Below the pieces are notes generated by a model, which saw nothing but the letters and a program-made list of their open reading frames with translations, was not told the origin of the DNA and ran no database searches. A DNA stretch of 7,371 nucleotides, taken from assembly GCA_946480705.1 (NCBI GenBank), contig CAMLLF010000182.1:1-7371 (forward strand), read 5' to 3'. The position numbers were made by a program, and so were the translations under genes. Position 1 is the stretch's first letter. Each line of letters begins with the position of its first letter. The DNA comes from an uncultured Lysobacteraceae bacterium. GTDB taxonomy: Bacteria; Pseudomonadota; Gammaproteobacteria; Xanthomonadales; Rhodanobacteraceae. Shown one piece after another: positions 6,113 to 7,371 of the stretch.

Positions 6113-6138
6113 GCAGGGAAGGGGAACAGGGAGTCGAG

Positions 6139-6166
6139 ATCGGGAAACGTCAATCGGGAATCGTCA
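6139..6166. repeat. Tandem 14-bp repeat, two copies
   Basis: ATCGGGAAACGTCA (6139-6152) is followed directly by ATCGGGAATCGTCA (6153-6166), differing in one base. It lies 27-54 bases after the response-regulator stop. The GGGAATCGG-like wording recalls simple GGGAAT-type intergenic repeats that I associate with Xanthomonadaceae, and TTCCCG copies recur on the other side of the gap. Confidence 0.7.
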
Positions 6167-6198
6167 GAGCGACTTCCACTTCCGCCCTACGATTCCCG
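6155..6198 (+). terminator. 10-bp inverted repeat downstream of the response regulator
   Basis: CGGGAATCGT (6155-6164) and ACGATTCCCG (6189-6198) are perfect complements with a 24-base loop. The structure could end transcription of the kinase/regulator operon, though it lacks a T-tract and the loop is long. The 3' arm overlaps the first predicted LytTR box (6193-6206), so the pairing may instead reflect repeat ancestry. Confidence 0.35.
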
Positions 6199-6263
6199 TT
6201 CGCTGCATCGCGGTTCCCGTCCGCTGCCAATCGCTGTCGCCGACCGCGCGCCGGACGCATCCT
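6193..6263 (+). promoter_or_regulatory. Predicted LytTR direct-repeat site and promoter of the rhodanese/transporter operon
   Basis: TTCCCGTTCGCTGC (6193-6206) and TTCCCGTCCGCTGC (6214-6227) are direct copies with one mismatch, starting 21 bp apart. They are the same 14-mer found twice, with the same 21-bp period, before the kinase gene. A -10-like CATCCT (6258-6263) again starts 42 bp after the CCCGT core of the second copy, and no good -35 is present. Together these suggest activation of the downstream sulfur genes by the LytTR regulator encoded immediately upstream. Confidence 0.5.
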
Positions 6264-6285
6264 GGCCTCCTCGTCACGGGAGGTC
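6264..6285 (+). promoter_or_regulatory. Hairpin that could mask the rhodanese ribosome-binding site
   Basis: GGCCTCC (6264-6270) can pair with GGAGGTC (6279-6285; one G-U pair) around an 8-base loop. The Shine-Dalgarno GGGAGG (6278-6283), 6 bases before ATG 6290, is almost wholly inside the stem. If transcription starts near 6270, as the proposed -10 implies, most of the 5' arm would not be transcribed, which weakens the case. Confidence 0.25.
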
Positions 6286-6289
6286 TGTC

Positions 6290-7216
6290 ATGTCGCCGAA
6301 TCGATTGCTGCACATCTGCTTTTCTATCCTTCTGGGCGCCGCGGCCACGCAGGCCGCTGCCGATCCGCGCGACGAACTGCTCGTCGACGCGGCCTGGCTC
6401 GCCGCGCACCTGGACGACGCGAACCTCGTGCTGCTGCATGTCGGCGACGACGGCGAATACAAAAAGTCGCACATCCCCGGCGCGCGCTTCGTCACGCTGG
6501 ACGACATCTCGGTGTCGGAACACACGCGCGAGGGACGCATGCTCGAAATGCCGTCCGACGACGACCTGCGCGCGCGCCTGCAGAAGCTCGGCATCTCCGA
6601 CGATTCGCGCATCGTCGTCTACTACGGCAAGGACTGGGTCAGCCCGAGCACGCGCGTCGTGTTCACGCTGCAGTACGCCGGACTCGGCGCGCGCACGAGC
6701 CTGCTCGACGGCGGCATGGGCGCCTGGGTGAAGCAGGGCGGTGCAGTGACGCGCGACGTGCCTGCAGCGAAGACCGGCGCGCTGGCCGCGCTGAAGACAC
6801 TGCCGCTGGTCGTCGAGGCGGACTATGTGCGCAGCCATCTCGATGCGCCGGGCATCGCCGTCGTCGACGGCCGCGCCGCGGTGTTCTACGACGGCACGGA
6901 TATCGGCGGCGCGCATGGCCACACGCATTTCAAGGGGCACATCAAGGGCGCGCGCAGCATTCCGTTCACGAGCGTGACCGGCGACGACCTGCGCTGGCGC
7001 TCGACGGCCGAGCTGAAGACGCTGTTCGAGCAGGCCGGCGTGAAACCCGGAGATACGGTGGTCGGCTACTGCCACGTCGGTCAGCAGGCGACGGCGATGC
7101 TGTTCGCGGCGCGTCTGCTCGGGCATCCGGTCAAACTCTACGACGGCTCGTTCCAGGACTGGTCGCACGACACGAACAATCCGGCCGAAAGCCGCGGCGC
7201 GCGGAGCACGCCGTGA
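6290..7216 (+). CDS. Periplasmic two-domain rhodanese-type sulfurtransferase
   Basis: A 308-aa exported enzyme. Residues 1-24 are a Sec signal peptide (MSPNRLL, hydrophobic core, then ATQAAA-DP as a plausible cleavage site). The N-terminal rhodanese domain (about 28-155) keeps the fold signatures HIPGARFVTLDD (61-72) and LLDGGMGAWVKQGG (138-151), but has YYGKDW where a catalytic Cys loop would be, so it is the inactive domain usual in two-domain rhodaneses. The C-terminal domain (about 172-295) has GHIKGARSIPF (216-226) and the active loop CHVGQQAT (261-268), with C261 forming the persulfide, then VKLYDGSFQDWS (281-292). It probably moves sulfane sulfur from thiosulfate or a similar donor in the periplasm. 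ATG 6290 is preceded by GGGAGG (6278-6283). Its stop overlaps the start of a YeeE/YedE-type transporter gene, which supports a joint role in sulfur uptake. Confidence 0.92.
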   Translation: MSPNRLLHICFSILLGAAATQAAADPRDELLVDAAWLAAHLDDANLVLLHVGDDGEYKKSHIPGARFVTLDDISVSEHTREGRMLEMPSDDDLRARLQKLGISDDSRIVVYYGKDWVSPSTRVVFTLQYAGLGARTSLLDGGMGAWVKQGGAVTRDVPAAKTGALAALKTLPLVVEADYVRSHLDAPGIAVVDGRAAVFYDGTDIGGAHGHTHFKGHIKGARSIPFTSVTGDDLRWRSTAELKTLFEQAGVKPGDTVVGYCHVGQQATAMLFAARLLGHPVKLYDGSFQDWSHDTNNPAESRGARSTP

Positions 7217-7371
7217 ACCCCGCGCGCACGCCGCGCGATTACGCCGACCCCTACCTCGCGGGCGCCGCGCTCGGGCTCGTGCTGCTCGCGGCGTTCGTGC
7301 TCGTCGGCCGCGGCCTCGGCGCATCGGGCGCGTTCGCGAGCACTGCGGCCGGTGCGGTCGCACTGGTCGCG
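7213..7371 (+). CDS. YeeE/YedE-type sulfur (thiosulfate) transporter family protein, 5' part
   Basis: The first 53 residues of a membrane protein that runs past the window end. After a short N-terminus (MNPARTPRDYADP) comes a first membrane segment, YLAGAALGLVLLAAFVLVGR (14-33), then GLGASGAFAS (34-43) and the beginning of a second hydrophobic stretch. The Y-L-A-G-x-x-L-G-L pattern followed by G-R-G-L-G-A-S-G-A is typical of YeeE/YedE (DUF395) proteins, the family of the thiosulfate importer TsuA. The conserved cysteines of that family lie beyond the window. GTG 7213 overlaps the rhodanese stop (GTGA), with GGAG (7203-7206) 6 bases upstream. A rhodanese next to such a transporter suggests coupled sulfur capture and import. 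Confidence 0.75.
   Translation, partial: MNPARTPRDYADPYLAGAALGLVLLAAFVLVGRGLGASGAFASTAAGAVALVA

Noticed and set aside
6164..7363. Long minus-strand open frame (about 399 codons) over the rhodanese and transporter genes
   Set aside because: Arg/Ala-rich translation with no family signature, and it opposes well-recognised genes on the plus strand. Long antisense frames are expected at this G+C.
1..7371. CRISPR arrays, tRNA or rRNA genes, insertion sequences, phage attachment sites
   Set aside because: No regularly spaced repeats of CRISPR length, no cloverleaf or rRNA sequence, no transposase reading frame and no terminal inverted repeats with target duplications were seen.

Overview
The window is GC-rich bacterial DNA. 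Hand-counted 60-base samples range from 34/60 G+C at 3721-3780 to 47/60 at 5701-5760. Dense genes, GTG starts, stop/start overlaps, LytS/LytTR signalling genes and GGGAA/TTCCC-type intergenic repeats suggest a Xanthomonadales-like gammaproteobacterium (Lysobacter/Luteimonas type). The lineage is an inference from gene content; a betaproteobacterium is not excluded.

Layout. (1) 1-946: the C-terminal part of a beta-lactamase-family serine hydrolase. Its 5' end is replaced by a short stretch resembling the PLP site of Kbl/AONS-type alpha-oxoamine synthases, preceded by DNA that reads best on the minus strand. This looks like a rearrangement or assembly junction. (2) 947-1092: a convergent intergenic region filled by a nested palindrome. 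(3) 1093-2455: a divergent pair, a class I SAM methyltransferase (minus) and a MerR-family regulator (plus). Between them lies a MerR/SoxR/ZntR-style promoter with a 19-bp spacer holding a dyad. (4) 2573-4191: a translationally coupled two-gene unit, an unrecognised 242-aa protein followed by a stand-alone ComEC-like metallo-beta-lactamase-fold hydrolase with all expected motifs. (5) 4275-6112: a coupled two-component system, a LytS/YpdA-type membrane histidine kinase and a LytTR response regulator. (6) 6290-7371: a periplasmic two-domain rhodanese coupled to a YeeE/YedE-type (thiosulfate transporter family) membrane protein that runs off the window.

How the parts connect. The MerR protein probably controls the divergent methyltransferase. 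The same 14-bp sequence occurs as two direct copies exactly 21 bp apart in front of both the kinase gene and the rhodanese gene, each pair 42 bp upstream of a similar -10-like hexamer. This is the geometry of LytTR binding sites. It suggests that the two-component system regulates itself and the neighbouring sulfur operon. The ComEC-like hydrolase and its orphan partner are the best candidate for an undescribed system; nothing in the sequence fixes their role.
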